Positions 46,227 to 58,284 of a DNA stretch of 64,000 nt are shown piece by piece. The notes below the pieces were generated by a model. It saw nothing but the letters and a program-made list of their open reading frames with translations, was not told the DNA's origin and made no database searches. How positions within the stretch are numbered: position 1 is the first letter of the stretch; every line of letters begins with the position of its first letter. This DNA is from Myxocyprinus asiaticus (Eukaryota; Chordata; Actinopteri; Cypriniformes; Catostomidae). The position numbers and the translations under genes were made by a program. Location of the stretch: the NCBI RefSeq assembly GCF_019703515.2, contig NC_059368.1, positions 35,366,735-35,430,734 on the forward strand, written 5' to 3'.

Positions 46227-47764
46227 TCTGAACTTGAGTTGCATGTTCTGTATTAAGTCTTATGAAACAGTCGCCATTTGTAAACCTTCTTTATTCATAG
46301 ACCTGAGCAGTTCCAGGTGAAGTAAAAAAATAAATAAAAAAATAACCTGCAATAATCAAACCAAGCTTCTAAGTTACAGAGAAGGAGCACTTGCAACTGA
46401 GCTGAGCAGCCTGAAAAACTTCTCAGCCCATCATGGTAGATTTGCCCCACAGAACCACAGCAGCTAAAGGCATCCAGATCCAACGCTGATTGCTAATAAT
46501 GAGTCAGTGCGGTACTGGCCAAGACACATGGTACAACTCTGTAAAACTCCCTCCAGTCCTTACCATGCTGGAAACACTGAGTCAGCCAAAGCCTTTTGTT
46601 TCAAGTTTAGTTTATCAGTGAGAAGATAATGTGAAGTTACAGCTTGCTGGGTAAAGAATGGTGTATTTGCTTTACCCAGGCTTCAAATAAGTTGATTGGC
46701 TTTCCTAGAAAAACAGGCCATAAGTCTACACTCAAAAAAAGATTTTAACCTGTTTTAAAGATGTACACATTTCAATTTAATAACAAAATTCCATCAAATT
46801 AAACTGTGTAATTTTTAAGAAAATTAAATTAACAAAACTTAAAATATTTAGGTTCTTATTTTATTATTTTGTTACAGATTACTAACAAATTCAATTAAAT
46901 TTGATGGAATTTCATTATGAAATTGAAATGAGTAAATAAAAAAACATTGAGAGTAGGATCCTGCCATGCTTTCCTGGCAGGATGCAGAGTTCATGTTCCT
47001 GCAGACCCCATTGAACTAGCAAATACTCAAAGTTGCCTGGCAAAGGGGCAGCTTAATAAGGGCCTTGTTTTGTCCTTTGTGTGCCAAGGCTGGGGACATC
47101 AGCAAAAAAATATTTAGTTCAGAAATGCTCCATTTCCTCAGTGGAGATTTAAGGACACTGTGCCTGTTTAACAGAGCCAAAATCTGAGGAACAGAAAAGG
47201 GGATTGCAGTTGTGTAATTGCCCTTACATAATCTCAATGTAAATTAAATGAATTTAATGATAATCACCATTGACAGTTAACACCATTGTTAAAGTCTTGT
47301 TTTTAATGGGAGGCAGGGTCAGGACAGTTCACGTGGCCCAACTTAACCTCCTCCCTCAAACTCATTCATTATAGGGACAGGCCTTATGAATTAGGAAGAA
47401 GAATCCAAGTGACATGCTTATGTCCAGGTCTGACTCACAGCCCATATTACTTTCAGGAGATTGGGTTTTGGTGCCCATGTATGCAATGCCCTCTGCTGCA
47501 AGAGGAACTCTAGGTTCTGGGATTACGGACATTTTCAGCTGTGACAAGGTTAGTCATTGTGTTTAGCACTTAAATAGAAAGGGGTTTTCTGTTCAACAAT
47601 GACACTCACATATTAAGTGAAGACAGAAATCTGCACATGTGCATATATACACACACACACATGTTCACTGTGTCTCTATGGCCACTGGTAAACCAGCAGC
47701 TGTGAATAGAATGAATGTAAAGGGAAACATGGCTAAGGCAGAGTTTGTTACTTCCATATTCATA
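46227..47764. other. No gene; one small MITE inside
   Basis: Intergenic sequence; the only recognisable structure is the inverted-repeat element at 46728-46956. Confidence 0.5.
46728..46956. mobile_element. Short palindromic MITE
   Basis: The left arm (TACACTCAAAAAAAGATTTT, ATTTCAATTTAATAACAAAA, TTCCATCAAATT) and right arm (inverted TACTCTCAATGTTTTTTTAT, ATTTCAATTTCATAATGAAA, TTCCATCAAATT) mirror each other over most of the 229 bp. A related half-copy lies at about 62505-62580. Confidence 0.6.
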
Positions 47765-47766
47765 TA

Positions 47767-49331
47767 CAGGTGCATCTCAATAAATTAGAATGTCGTGGAA
47801 AAGTTCATTTATTTCAGTAATTCAACTCAAATTGTGAAACTCGTGTATTAAATAAATTCAGTGCACACAGACTGAAGTAGTTTAAGTCTTTGGTTCTTTT
47901 AATTGTGATGATTTTAGCTCACATTTAACAAAAACCCACCAATTCACTATCTCAAAAAATTAGAATATGGTGACATGCCAATCAGCTAATCAACTCAAAA
48001 CACCTGCAAAGGTTTCCTGAGCCTTCAAAATGGTCTCTCAGTTTGGTTCACTAGGCTACACAATCATGGGGAAGACTGCTGATCTGACAGTTGTCCAGAA
48101 GACAATCATTGACACCCTTCACAAGGAGGGTAAGCCACAAACATTCATTGCCAAAGAAGCTGGCTGTTCACAGAGTGCTGTATCCAAGCATGTTAACAGA
48201 AAGTTGAGTGGAAGGAAAAAGATGCACAACCAACCGAGAGAACCGCAGCCTTATGATTGTCAAGCAAAATCGATTCAAGAATTTGGGTGAACTTCACAAG
48301 GAATGGACTGAGGCTGGGGTCAAGGCATCAAGAGCCACCACACACAGACATGTCAAGGAATTTGGCTACAGTTGTCGTATTCTTCTTGTTAAGCCACTCC
48401 TGAACCACAGACAACGTCAAAGGCGTCTTACCTGGGCTAAGGAGGAGAACTGGACTGTTGCCCAGTGGTCCAAAGTCCTCTTTTCAGATGAGAGCAAGTT
48501 TTGTATTTCATTTGGAAACCAAGGTCCTAGAGTCTGGAGGAAGGGTGGAGAAGCTCATAGCCCAAGTTGCTTGAAGTCCAGTGTTACGTTTCCACAGTCT
48601 GTGATGATTTGGGGTGCAATGTCATCTGCTGGTGTTGGTCCATTGTGTTTTTTGAAAACCAAAGTCACTGCACCCATTTACCAAGAAATTTTGGAGCACT
48701 TCATGCTTCCTTCTGCTGACCAGCTTTTTAAAGATGCTGATTTCATTTTCCAGGAGGATTTGGCACCTGCCCACACTGCCAAAAGCTCCAAAAGTTGGTT
48801 AAATGACCATGGTGTTGGTGTGCTTGACTGGCCAGTAAACTCACCAGACCTGAACCCCATAGATAATCTATGGGGTATTGTCAAGAGGAAAATGAGAAAC
48901 AAGAGACCAAAAAATGCAGATGAGCTGAAGGCCACTGTCAAAGAAACCTGGGCTTCCATACCACCTCCGCAGTGCCACAAACTGATCACCTCCATGCCAC
49001 GCCAAATTGAGGCAGTAATTAAAGCAAAAGGAGCCCCTACCAAGTATTGAGTACATATACAGTAAATGAACATACTTTCCAGAAGGCTAACAATTCACTA
49101 AAAATGTTTTTTTTTATTGGTCTTATGATGTATTCTAATTTTTTGAGATAGTGAATTGGTGGGTTTTTGTTAAATGTGAGCCAAAATCATCACAATTAAA
49201 AGAACCAAAGACTTAAACTACTTCAGTCTGTGTGCATTGAATTTATTTAATACACGAGTTTCACAATTTGAGTTGAATTACTGAAATAAATGAACTTTTC
49301 CACGACATTCTAATTTATTGAGATGCACCTG
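47767..49331 (+). mobile_element. Tc1-like transposon, nearly intact, 201-bp inverted repeats
   Basis: 1565 bp flanked by TA (47765-47766, 49332-49333). Terminal inverted repeats 47767-47967 and 49131-49331, both starting CAGGTGCATCTCAATAAATT, differ at only about 2 of 201 positions by eye. The single gene inside is open apart from one frameshift. This is the youngest-looking transposon in the window. Confidence 0.92.
48066..49050 (+). pseudogene. Tc1-like transposase with a single frameshift and Glu-to-Asp at the third catalytic position
   Basis: Begins MGKTADLTVVQKTIIDTLHK (HTH). The frame shifts by one at an A run around 48216-48220 and then reads from KRCTTNRENRSLMIVKQNRF to the end, TKAKGAPTKY-like, stop at 49048-49050. 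First aspartate in LFSDESKF, second in QEDLAPAHTAKS. The third position, normally Glu in Tc1, reads NPIDNLWG, codon GAT at 48862-48864. The second and third residues are separated by 34, so it would be DD34D. Full length, about 328 codons. Could encode near-functional protein only if frame correction occurred. Confidence 0.88.
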
Positions 49332-49333
49332 TA

Positions 49334-51715
49334 GATGCGTGTGTGGCTGGAATACAGAGCAGCAGCTGCAGTCTAAGAGGAGAGCAGATGATGCTTCCTA
49401 AAAGACAAAATGCCAGTTCTTGTTCGTCTTTTCTCCATTTGATCACGCAAGAGGGAATGAATTCCGAAGAAATTACCCAACACCTGGGTAAATCAGTAAC
49501 TGAGAATGAACCACCTCTCTCACAAACACAGGGTGGGACAATTCATCACTGACTGACAAAACTAAAGCATGAAGCTCAAACAAGCCAATTTTTTGCAGGC
49601 AAATTTGTCAGATTCTAATTGTTGATTGCAGACAATTTTGAAAAACCCAGAATCCACGAAAAAGAAAGTTAAAGTGGAAAGGAGGTGCACTAAAAGAGAA
49701 AGAGAGTGGAAGAGGTAGACAGAGAGAGCAAGAGAGAAAGTAAAACTGGGACTGAAGTAAGGAGGAACGCAAATGAGTGTTAGGAGAAGGAGGCAAAGAA
49801 ATAAAAGAGAGAGAGAGAGAAAGAGAAAGACGAGAGGGGGAGAGAAAACAAAGCTGTCTTTGTGTGAGGCGCTGAGAGAGTGGAGCAGAGCCAAGGCTTA
49901 GGGGGTGTTTCACAGAGTACACTGACTGCATTCCTGCAATGTGATTATGGCCGCATTTAATTTATTCTCCTGCAGGAAACACACTTAACTCTTCACTGGT
50001 TGTAATCTCCTCCATTCTATCTTTTCTCTTGAATTATATTGTGAGCAAGTATAATATTTCCCTTAAATGCATAAAACTGTTTTGTTATGACCTGCCAAAA
50101 TAACCAACAACAGTCTCTGTCTGATTCCTGGTGATTGCCTCACAGTCATTCATTGACTTTGCTGTAACTGTTGCGGCATTGGAGAGGACTAAATCCAGGC
50201 TAATTCGGTTTGTGTCTGAAGCGATTATGCTGGGGATTCCCAGCGCTGGTTATTCTTTTTGGGCACAAAGACAGATTTGAGGTGATTTTTTTCTTTCTTT
50301 TTTTTTTTTGCACTTTCTCTTGGTGGCTGGAAGAAGTATCTGCTGAGGAAATGTTTTGGAACAACAACTCAAAATGTGCTAATGCACTCTTGGACATGTA
50401 CATGCCTCATATTCTAGTATGAATGTTTAGAGAAGAACCTGAAAAATGCATCTGTAAGACACAACTAGAGCTGTACAAATGTATCAGCCAAACATCAGAA
50501 TCAGACGATTAAAAGCAATTATCTGCACTTTTCGGTTTTTGACAGAGATAAAACCACGAGGGAAGGATGGAATATGTATAAATAATCTAAAGTAAAAAAA
50601 ATACAGCTTTATTCTGTATATCTAAAAAAAAAACATTTGTTCTGCAAATTTCACGCAGGCCTTTAGCTAGGTAATTTAAAGGTATATTGTAAAAGATCTA
50701 CACACCAACAACGTCTTGTGCAAAGCATTGTTCTCCAGCCTGTGAAGAGCTGGGTAGTTATTTAAATTAGACGGGCCAAACTCGCTGATCATGGCTGCTG
50801 ACCTCTTTGGTTGGGTATGATTCCCAAGTCCTAGAGGACCACACACAGGCCTGACAGTTAAAAAAGACAGACAGTCTCTATTTGGATGGACCCACCCATG
50901 TTCCCATTATGATTCAATGTGTTTACCGAACAAAGAGAGCGGGAAATTAGATAATGAAGAAAGAGCAGCATTACTGGGGTTGACCATTCCCGAGGCCACA
51001 AATATGGTAGCAATATCATTCTCAAGCCACCTCTCTATGCAATCTTCCACACTCCCCTCCAAGTGAACAACTGTACTGATCTGTAATAAGTTGCATGACT
51101 TGGAAAAATAGAGCAATTGAGAGAAAGAGAGAAGTGGGGTGCAAATAAAATCCCCTCTCCAAAGGATCAAAGCTGAACGTGGCGATTTAATTCCAAGAGT
51201 ATATTGCTGTTCCCAAAGGCTTCCCCTTGCCTCCTGCCTATTACCCTTCTCATTAAAGACTGTCTTAAGCTGTAGTGTAGCAACAGGAGCTGCATTTTTC
51301 CAGAAATCTTATTCCTGCGCATTACGGAAAGAAATTTATGTTAGTCAGAACCACAATTCAATGAGGGCGAACCAAAGACTCTTATCCAAGTGAGCTGCCA
51401 TTTAAAGGTATTGCATAAAAGTTTTCAAACAGAATGTAATGGTGCATGGGTGGGGCTAAAGACAATTATAGTGTCCCATTGTTTTATCTATGCTAGCACA
51501 GCTGAAATGTGGCATCGGAGGAAAAACTTTTTTAGGGAGGCCAAGCCACAGTTTCCACACTCTAAAGTATGCATGGGCAATCGACAGTTAAAATCATTAT
51601 GATACACTATCAAAAGCAATACAGACAATAATCTGGAAGTTTGTACACCAGTTTATAAGATTTATTTATTTATTTATTATTATCAGAGGTGCTAAAACGG
51701 CATGGTTCCTACAAG
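49334..51715. other. No gene; polypurine tract at about 49665-49850
   Basis: The + strand is strongly purine-biased (GA-rich) across roughly 185 bases, which yields two leucine/serine-rich antisense open frames that are composition artefacts. Remainder shows no supported feature. Confidence 0.6.
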
Positions 51716-51719
51716 TTAA

Positions 51720-52140
51720 AGAAATATTCCCAGTTCAATACAAATTAAGCCCAGTCGACAGCATTTGTGACATAATATTGATTACCACAAAAATTTATTT
51801 TGATTTATCCCTCTTTTTCTTAAAAAAAAAGCAGAAATCTGGGCTACAGTGAGGCACTTACAATTTAAGTGAATGAATGCCAGTTTTTGAACGTTAAAAT
51901 ACTTGTAATGTATTGCATGTAAATATGATTTTAGTGTGACAAAATCGCTTAGTGACCTTTTCCGTGTAAAGTTATAGCCAATTTTACAACTTTGTTTCCA
52001 TGATGATGTAGTCAACAAACCCTAAAACCCTAAAATGACTGTAAAAATTTCAATTTAAACAACTTTACAGCTCAAATAATACATGAGATTTAACAGAATA
52101 ATTATTGTAAGTGCTTTTTTAAAATGATAAGCTTCACATT
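51720..52140. mobile_element. Half copy of the TTAA palindromic family at 19296
   Basis: Follows TTAA at 51716-51719 with TTCCCAGTTCAATACAAATT and GACAGCATTTGTGACATAAT, as in the arms of 19296-20715. It continues through AGTGAGGCACTTACAATTTA and GTAAAGTTATAGCCAATTTT. The right terminus is missing or diverged. Confidence 0.6.
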
Positions 52141-52943
52141 TCTTACTGATCTGACTGATCGTTAAGAATTTAATACAGAACTACATATAAGCAAGCTAAA
52201 CCACTTATGTTCCTATTGTTGAATGAAGCAGAAATATCCATCTTTGCTCTTAGCAATAGGTCAAGAACCAAATATACAATACAAAGCACTGTTTTGATGT
52301 TTTGACTGCAATCAGCTCCTAGCTAAGAGTTCATCAAGAGTGCAACATTCACATACAGAATCACAGAAAGAGCAAAAGGCTGTGAATCTGATGCAGCAAG
52401 GGTATAATTCATGTTGACACCATAAGGACTTAGAGGAAAAGGAACATATATAGAAGGCAACCAGCAACTGGAAAATACTAATCATTTGTTTAAGGGGGTT
52501 AATTTGATGAGGAGGTATGTTAGGAAACAGAATGAGAGAGAAAGAGTGAGTGAGCCAGAGAGTGGGAAACAGACAGCTAATCCTCACAAGCAGCTGTTGT
52601 GTTCTGACCTACACCAAGCAGCCGTCTGTGACCTCACTAACACTGGTGTAAAGGTTAATGATTAAAGGGCATATAGTACACTACCACTTATCTCTCAGGT
52701 ACAGATAAGTGTATGACAACCCCCATGACAATACAGGTAGGTCATCTCAGATTTCCACTGCAAACCCACCCAGAACCACTCCTTTGAGGATGAGGGATGT
52801 TAATTTTCTGTATTGAATTCAAGTCTTACTTCAAATACTGAACACTAAGCAATGTAATGCCCACGATTTAAAAAATAGGCTAGTTTGAAAAGAGGCTGGA
52901 CCATTAACAACTGTCCAAGGCATTGCTGAGGTCACACCCATTG
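52141..52943. other. No gene seen
   Basis: No supported feature. Confidence 0.5.
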
Positions 52944-52951
52944 GTCTAATC

Positions 52952-53494
52952 TAGGGATGTGTAAAACTACCAATTTTCATAATCGACTAGTCAGTCGGTC
53001 ATTTAAGCGACCAGTTGCCTAGTCAGTGTTAAAGTAACCCACTTATAATTTGGCTGCTTTATGGTCACCAGACCCCAATTACACACATTTTATCATTATA
53101 TACAGTATAGGGACACTAAGCATAGCACTTTAACAAAGTATAGTAACTAAGGGATATTCAGTAAAGAAATAAGCTAGACAACTACATCCTCTCACTGCAC
53201 AAAACTATCATAGTAACAAATAGGAAAGTCTCTGAAATAAAGCAGCACAAAACTGCTCATACACATCCCAGACACAAAACGACAAGCTTCAATTATTTAA
53301 CTGGAGCGCTTGGAGTCACAGGGCGATCCTTGCTTCACATTCAAATGAGCATGAGTGTAAGATTATCAATTATGTTGGTACACAACATCTAGTTCACAGC
53401 ATCCAGCAGTTTGATAAGCCTTTTTTATGGCAACAATTTATTAAAGCCATTGTTGGCCGACTTGTTAATTGGTAGGCCACCATGGTCATCACTA
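52952..53494. mobile_element. hAT MITE with 8-bp target duplication
   Basis: The perfect direct repeat GTCTAATC lies at 52944-52951 and 53495-53502. Termini TAGGGATG and inverted TAGTGATG, with CTACCAATT inside both ends. 543 bp, no transposase. The duplication length and terminus fit hAT. Confidence 0.8.
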
Positions 53495-53502
53495 GTCTAA
53501 TC

Positions 53503-54096
53503 CTCACACAGGTGAAGACTTCTGACACCTGATGCACCAAATCTATGCTTAACCTTTAAATCTTGTATGTGAAACTACCAGCTTTGTAAAAATGTTAATA
53601 TTTAATACCTGACTTTCAATGTAGAATAATGAGTAAGCTCTTAAAAATAGTTCTTGACCAGAAGGAAAAAGCACAAGACCACAACCAAAATGACAGCAAA
53701 CTCATCAACAGTCCAGAAAGGCAAGTTAGTTACAAGTCACAAGTAAACAGCGTTACTGACTTTTGCCATCCCCAAGGAAGAAGATCTGGGACATCAAGGG
53801 TGCATCTCAATTCTGCTTCCTTAGCTACACCACACATCATAAAACGCCTGCAGCTGGTTGCAATAAACCTCTTAAGAAAACTCTTAGTGGCAGTACCATT
53901 ACAACACCCTGCTCTTCTTCTTCAAAAGGGGTTTTCTTGCAACTGGGCATTGAACTCCAATGAACTATAACAGCTTCTCAATCCTGGTCATGGAAAACCC
54001 CAACACTGCACATTTTGAGAGAAACATCCAAAATGTGCAGTCCTGGGCTCCTTCAGGACTAGGACTGAGAAACACTGCACTATAATACCGCGGTAT
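53503..54096. other. No gene seen
   Basis: The open frame at 53629-53970 has no domain and no splice context; not annotated. Confidence 0.45.
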
Positions 54097-54101
54097 GTGA
54101 T

Positions 54102-54336
54102 TGTGGCAGGGCGTAGGGCAGGGCCAGGTCGTGATTCCGCACACCCGGCCCCTAATTAGGCTGATAAAGCCCGAGAGGGATAAGGCCGACTGGAGACGGC
54201 GGTGCGACAGAGAAAGAGTTACGGACAGCTGTCCGACAACTGTGTGTGTTTGTCTTTTTGGTTTCGTTTATCATTAAACTATTATTTATATTGTAAAGCC
54301 GGTTCTCACCTCCTCCTTTCCATTGAATGTGTTACA
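54102..54336 (+). repeat. 5' LTR of the TRIM-like element
   Basis: 235 bp, from TGTGGCAGGGCG to AATGTGTTACA. It differs from the 3' LTR at roughly 17 positions by eye (about 7%), with no length difference. Confidence 0.92.
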
Positions 54337-55006
54337 CTGGTGCTGAAACCCGGGAAGGAAGAGGGTTGCGCCGTAGCAGAGCCCTCACCACTACCATCCA
54401 CCCCAACAGAGCAGCTGCGGCCATCCGCTGGGGGATGGAGGAGCCCGGCCGCCTGAGAATGGAGGAACGGCCACCTACTGCGAGGGGAGGATGGGCACCT
54501 AACCGACTGCTTGGAGTGGTCAGGGCTGCTGCCAGTGGCGGGGGAGACCCCTACCATCCACCGAAAACATGGCGGGGCGTTCCGTCCACCAGGGGCCGGA
54601 GGACTGCCTCCGTTCCGCTCGTGGAGGTGCGGCTGTCGTCCACCAGAGGGTGGAGGAGTGGCCGAGGACCAGGCTATGGCGTATCGGAGAACCGGCTAGT
54701 AAATAATATTTTTTTTTCTCTCTCTCTCTCCTCTCTCTCTCTCCTGCTGCCAATCCGCGATGGCTTTTCCCTCTCTTTTTAAATATTATTTTTTATTATA
54801 TTTTAAGTTGGTATCATCACCATTACGGTGTGTATGTACAGTGATTTTTGTTGTTGTTTTCCTTCCCCTTGTCCCCTCCCAGTTCCAGGAAGGTGGGGAT
54901 GACCTGCCGGCAGATGGGGCCAGAAGGGCACGCCTACCCCCAGGGAAAGAGGGAGGGGATGTACGTCATGCCGGGGGCTCTCCGGCCTGAGAGAACGAGG
55001 GAGGAA

Positions 55007-55241
55007 TGTGGCAGAGCGGAGGGCGGGGCCGGGTCGTGATTCCACACACCCGGCCCCTAATTAGGCTGATGAAGCCCGAGAGGAATAAGGCCGACCAGAG
55101 ACGCCGGTGCGACAAAGAGAGAGTTACGGACAGCTGTCCGACACCTGTGTGTGTTTGTCTTTTTGGTTACGTTTATCATTAAACTATTGTTTATATTGTA
55201 ATGCCGGTTCTCGCCTCCTCCTTTCCATTGAATGTGTTACA
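55007..55241 (+). repeat. 3' LTR of the TRIM-like element
   Basis: 235 bp, from TGTGGCAGAGCG to AATGTGTTACA; followed by the second GTGAT. An AT-rich ATTAAACTATTG stretch lies near its 3' part. Confidence 0.92.
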
Positions 55242-55246
55242 GTGAT

Positions 55247-57784
55247 GTTTAACATTACCAAGACCATTTCAATTAGCTGTTTAAAGGACTTTTGCTGTTC
55301 AAAGCACTCCAAATCTCAGTATTTGTACACATCAATGGTGGAAAAAGTGATAACTGTGAATGATGACAGCTATGTTTTCCTCATCCTGCATGTCTCCTAA
55401 CTGATCTCTTTACACACTCTGGTACTGTAGACGATATGGAGTAGGTGACTCATCAGCTAGTACAGACGTTGACAGATAGAGCCAGGAGCAGTCACCACAC
55501 CAGGTGGCCCATTGCCTGGGACAAGCCATGCAGGAATCTGCACATTGGCAGATGAAAAGGTCTCTCATATTGGCAAATGCAAAGGTAGACATCACTGCAT
55601 CCAGGAGAGTGGTTGTTTGAATATGGGCACAGTAAAAACTGTGGAAAGAGAATGATGAAGAAATCTGCTTCTAGATGAGGAAGCTGATAGAGAAGATTTT
55701 CCCAATTTCCTGATGAGCCAGTTTCAATTGCTGGATGTTCTTTTACAAAAGAAAAGAAAATGAATGCCTCTGACACTGAAAGAAGGTCTTGATGGTCAGT
55801 GAAATCACTTCTAAACTTCCTGGTAGCATTATCCATCATCAGTATATAATTTAAAAACAATCCACATAGATCTGAAAGAGCTGCCAATGGCAACCAAATA
55901 TATCTCTGTGGTGGTGGATTATGTCACATGATGGCCAAAAGTTGTGCTACAATGAAAAGCTACATTCATATTCATTTCATGGATTGACTGGGTCATGCCA
56001 CTGGCCATGCACATAGTGGAAGTCTGGAGTGCCTACATTAGATCTGCACAATCACATGAGTTTCTTCCAGATAGGGGCACTGTCACAGAAAGTTCAGTTC
56101 AGTTTGGACTTGTGACATACCATGTGCTATTTTTGTCTGTCATTAGTTTGGTACCTCTGGTAGAAGCACACTTATCTTCCCCAAGAACCAAGGTGGGACT
56201 AGTCTACTGAATCAATTAAATTAGATAATAATAGTATCAAGTTAGATCTGATCCACTCTGCATTTGCCACAGGGGCCCAAGAATAGATCATCTTCAGTAA
56301 GTAGCACTCCATTCATCATTAGCAGGATATCAAAGGCCTCATTTACACCTGGATTTTGGGCGATCCATTTGAAACGGGACAATGCTAAAGACAGGTGTAA
56401 ATGGGATCCAAGGCATTTAGAGATTTGTCCACTTTAACTTCATTCTAAGGTGGTCAAATGTGATCGAAAACACATGTGAGCACCATCAGCACGGTAGTGT
56501 AACACTCATCTGTTCGAATGAGTTTGAACAGCAGCAACGTACCACCCATTTGCCTGTCAATCAACCGCCGCGCAACAAAAAAAGTTTGAAACTTTGCCAG
56601 TTACATGCGGCATTAAAAAGAAATATCCATCCGATCTGAATTTTTTTTTAAATTGCATACATTTGCATGCACAAGAACTTCACAGAACTTCTTCAGTGTG
56701 CCAGATGTTCACATGCAGTGACAAAGATGAGAAGCACACACATCTGAAGCTCTAAAATAACAAAGAATTCTGCTAGAAATGTCATGTTTGTGTTTAGATT
56801 AAATTCAAGTTTAATTGTGAGAAACAATTAAGTGTTTTGTTTTAGCAACTTCAGAGACCATGCCTCTAAATCAGAACACAAATTTTCAAAAGAGATGCAT
56901 ATACACCTGTCCACTTGTGATCAGTAAAGAGACAAGTTCTTGACATGATGCGCTACAACATTACCTTCGCTTTTCCAAGCAGCGGTTCTGCCAAGTGCAA
57001 AGGAACTGCCATAGGCTATTGAAGAAAAGGTTCGAAGAGTTGAGACAACAGTCACATCTTTGCTCCATCTGAACAATTCTAGTGTCCAACCTGCATAACA
57101 CCAACCAGTTCTGTATTGACTTGGCCTTCAATAATCACTTGTCAAGACACTTCTCAAAGCATGATGTGATAAACTGCAAGTAACAGAAGAAGAAGAGAAA
57201 GGCATTAAAAGCAAGAAGTCCCATTACCACAATAATGTGTCATGATCCCTACGACTGGATATTATTTCAGAAATTCAGACAGAAGGAAATGGCAATATAA
57301 TAACTCATTTTGTTTGAGTAATGACTAATAGACAGTATAGATCTGACTCTTGACTTTGTATTAACTGGTCCATCACTGCAAAAGACATATCCTACAAATA
57401 TATTATTACACTAAAATAGAAGACAAAATGGGTTTGCACATAAAATCTTTAACACTATATCACATATGAGTCTTTCACATCTCAGTGACAAAGTGTTTCA
57501 ATATACAGTACATTAGACTTGCTGACAAGTTCTAAGTTGTACTCTGTTTTCCTTACCGATAGATGCTGGACTTAAAATGAATCCTGTTAGGCTAGATCAT
57601 TATAACATAAAGCTTAAGAATTTTGTCCTCCAAGTGGCAAATGGCAAAGTTTTGGAGATTAGTTGCTAATCTGTTCCCACTACGGAAGGACTCAGTGTCT
57701 ACGTAACTGGTTAATAAGACATATGAGGGACACAAGTTTCATTTGATTTTTTCTCTGTTGAGAGCTTCACATATAAATAGTACA
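55247..57784. other. No recognisable gene
   Basis: The longest frame, 133 codons on the - strand at 55492-55893, and an overlapping cysteine-containing frame at 55410-55595 do not resemble any family I know. Base composition here is slightly less AT-rich than around it, so a decayed gene is possible but unsupported. Confidence 0.35.
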
Positions 57785-58284
57785 GTATACATCAAGGGTC
57801 GGCAACCTATGGAACACGTGCCATCATTGGCACGTGATGGCGTAATGACTGGCACATGACAGCGAGAGAGAGGAACTAGTATTTTATTTATATGAAGTCC
57901 TTCACACCTGCATGCCAATCTATCTCTTGATGTAATGTATCCTCATAACCATGCAGCATTACCGTATGTGGTTATGAACTGAATGGAAAGCTAAGCACTA
58001 TTAAAATGTGACAAGACTGCGCTAGACAGCAGATGAGCATAGTGCGTGCAAATAATTCGTGCATCACGAGCCGCTAATGCCGAGGACGCCGCAGATCAAT
58101 TCAGGCAACACATGAAAATGCGTTGCTTTGCGTCAGTTACGCTGCGCTATTGAGCAGATGACATCCTTAATTTTTTTATTTTATTTGTTGCTTTTTGCTT
58201 TCAAGACTACACTTGACGTAAATAAGAAGATATGCAATCAATGTTTGAGATTTCTAATACAGCATAGATGCTACTTAAACCACA

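Larger units (their letters stand above)
54102..55241 (+). mobile_element. Complete non-autonomous LTR retrotransposon (TRIM-like), 1.14 kb
   Basis: Two 235-bp LTRs (TGTGGCAG...GTGTTACA) in direct orientation are flanked by a perfect 5-bp duplication GTGAT (54097-54101, 55242-55246). One base after the 5' LTR is TGGTGCTGAAACCCGGGA, which has the form of a tRNA primer-binding site. Directly before the 3' LTR is the purine-rich GAGAGAACGAGGGAGGAA (polypurine tract). The 670-bp interior has no protease, RT or integrase, so it must be mobilised in trans. The 151-residue frame at 54327-54782 has no recognisable gag motif. Confidence 0.92.

Noticed and set aside
49562..49931. Two leucine/serine-rich antisense frames of about 110 residues
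   Set aside because: They arise from the polypurine tract; composition only, no domain.
54327..54782. 151-residue frame inside the TRIM-like element considered as gag
   Set aside because: It starts within the LTR, is arginine/proline-rich because of GC content, lacks any gag motif and runs into a low-complexity tract.
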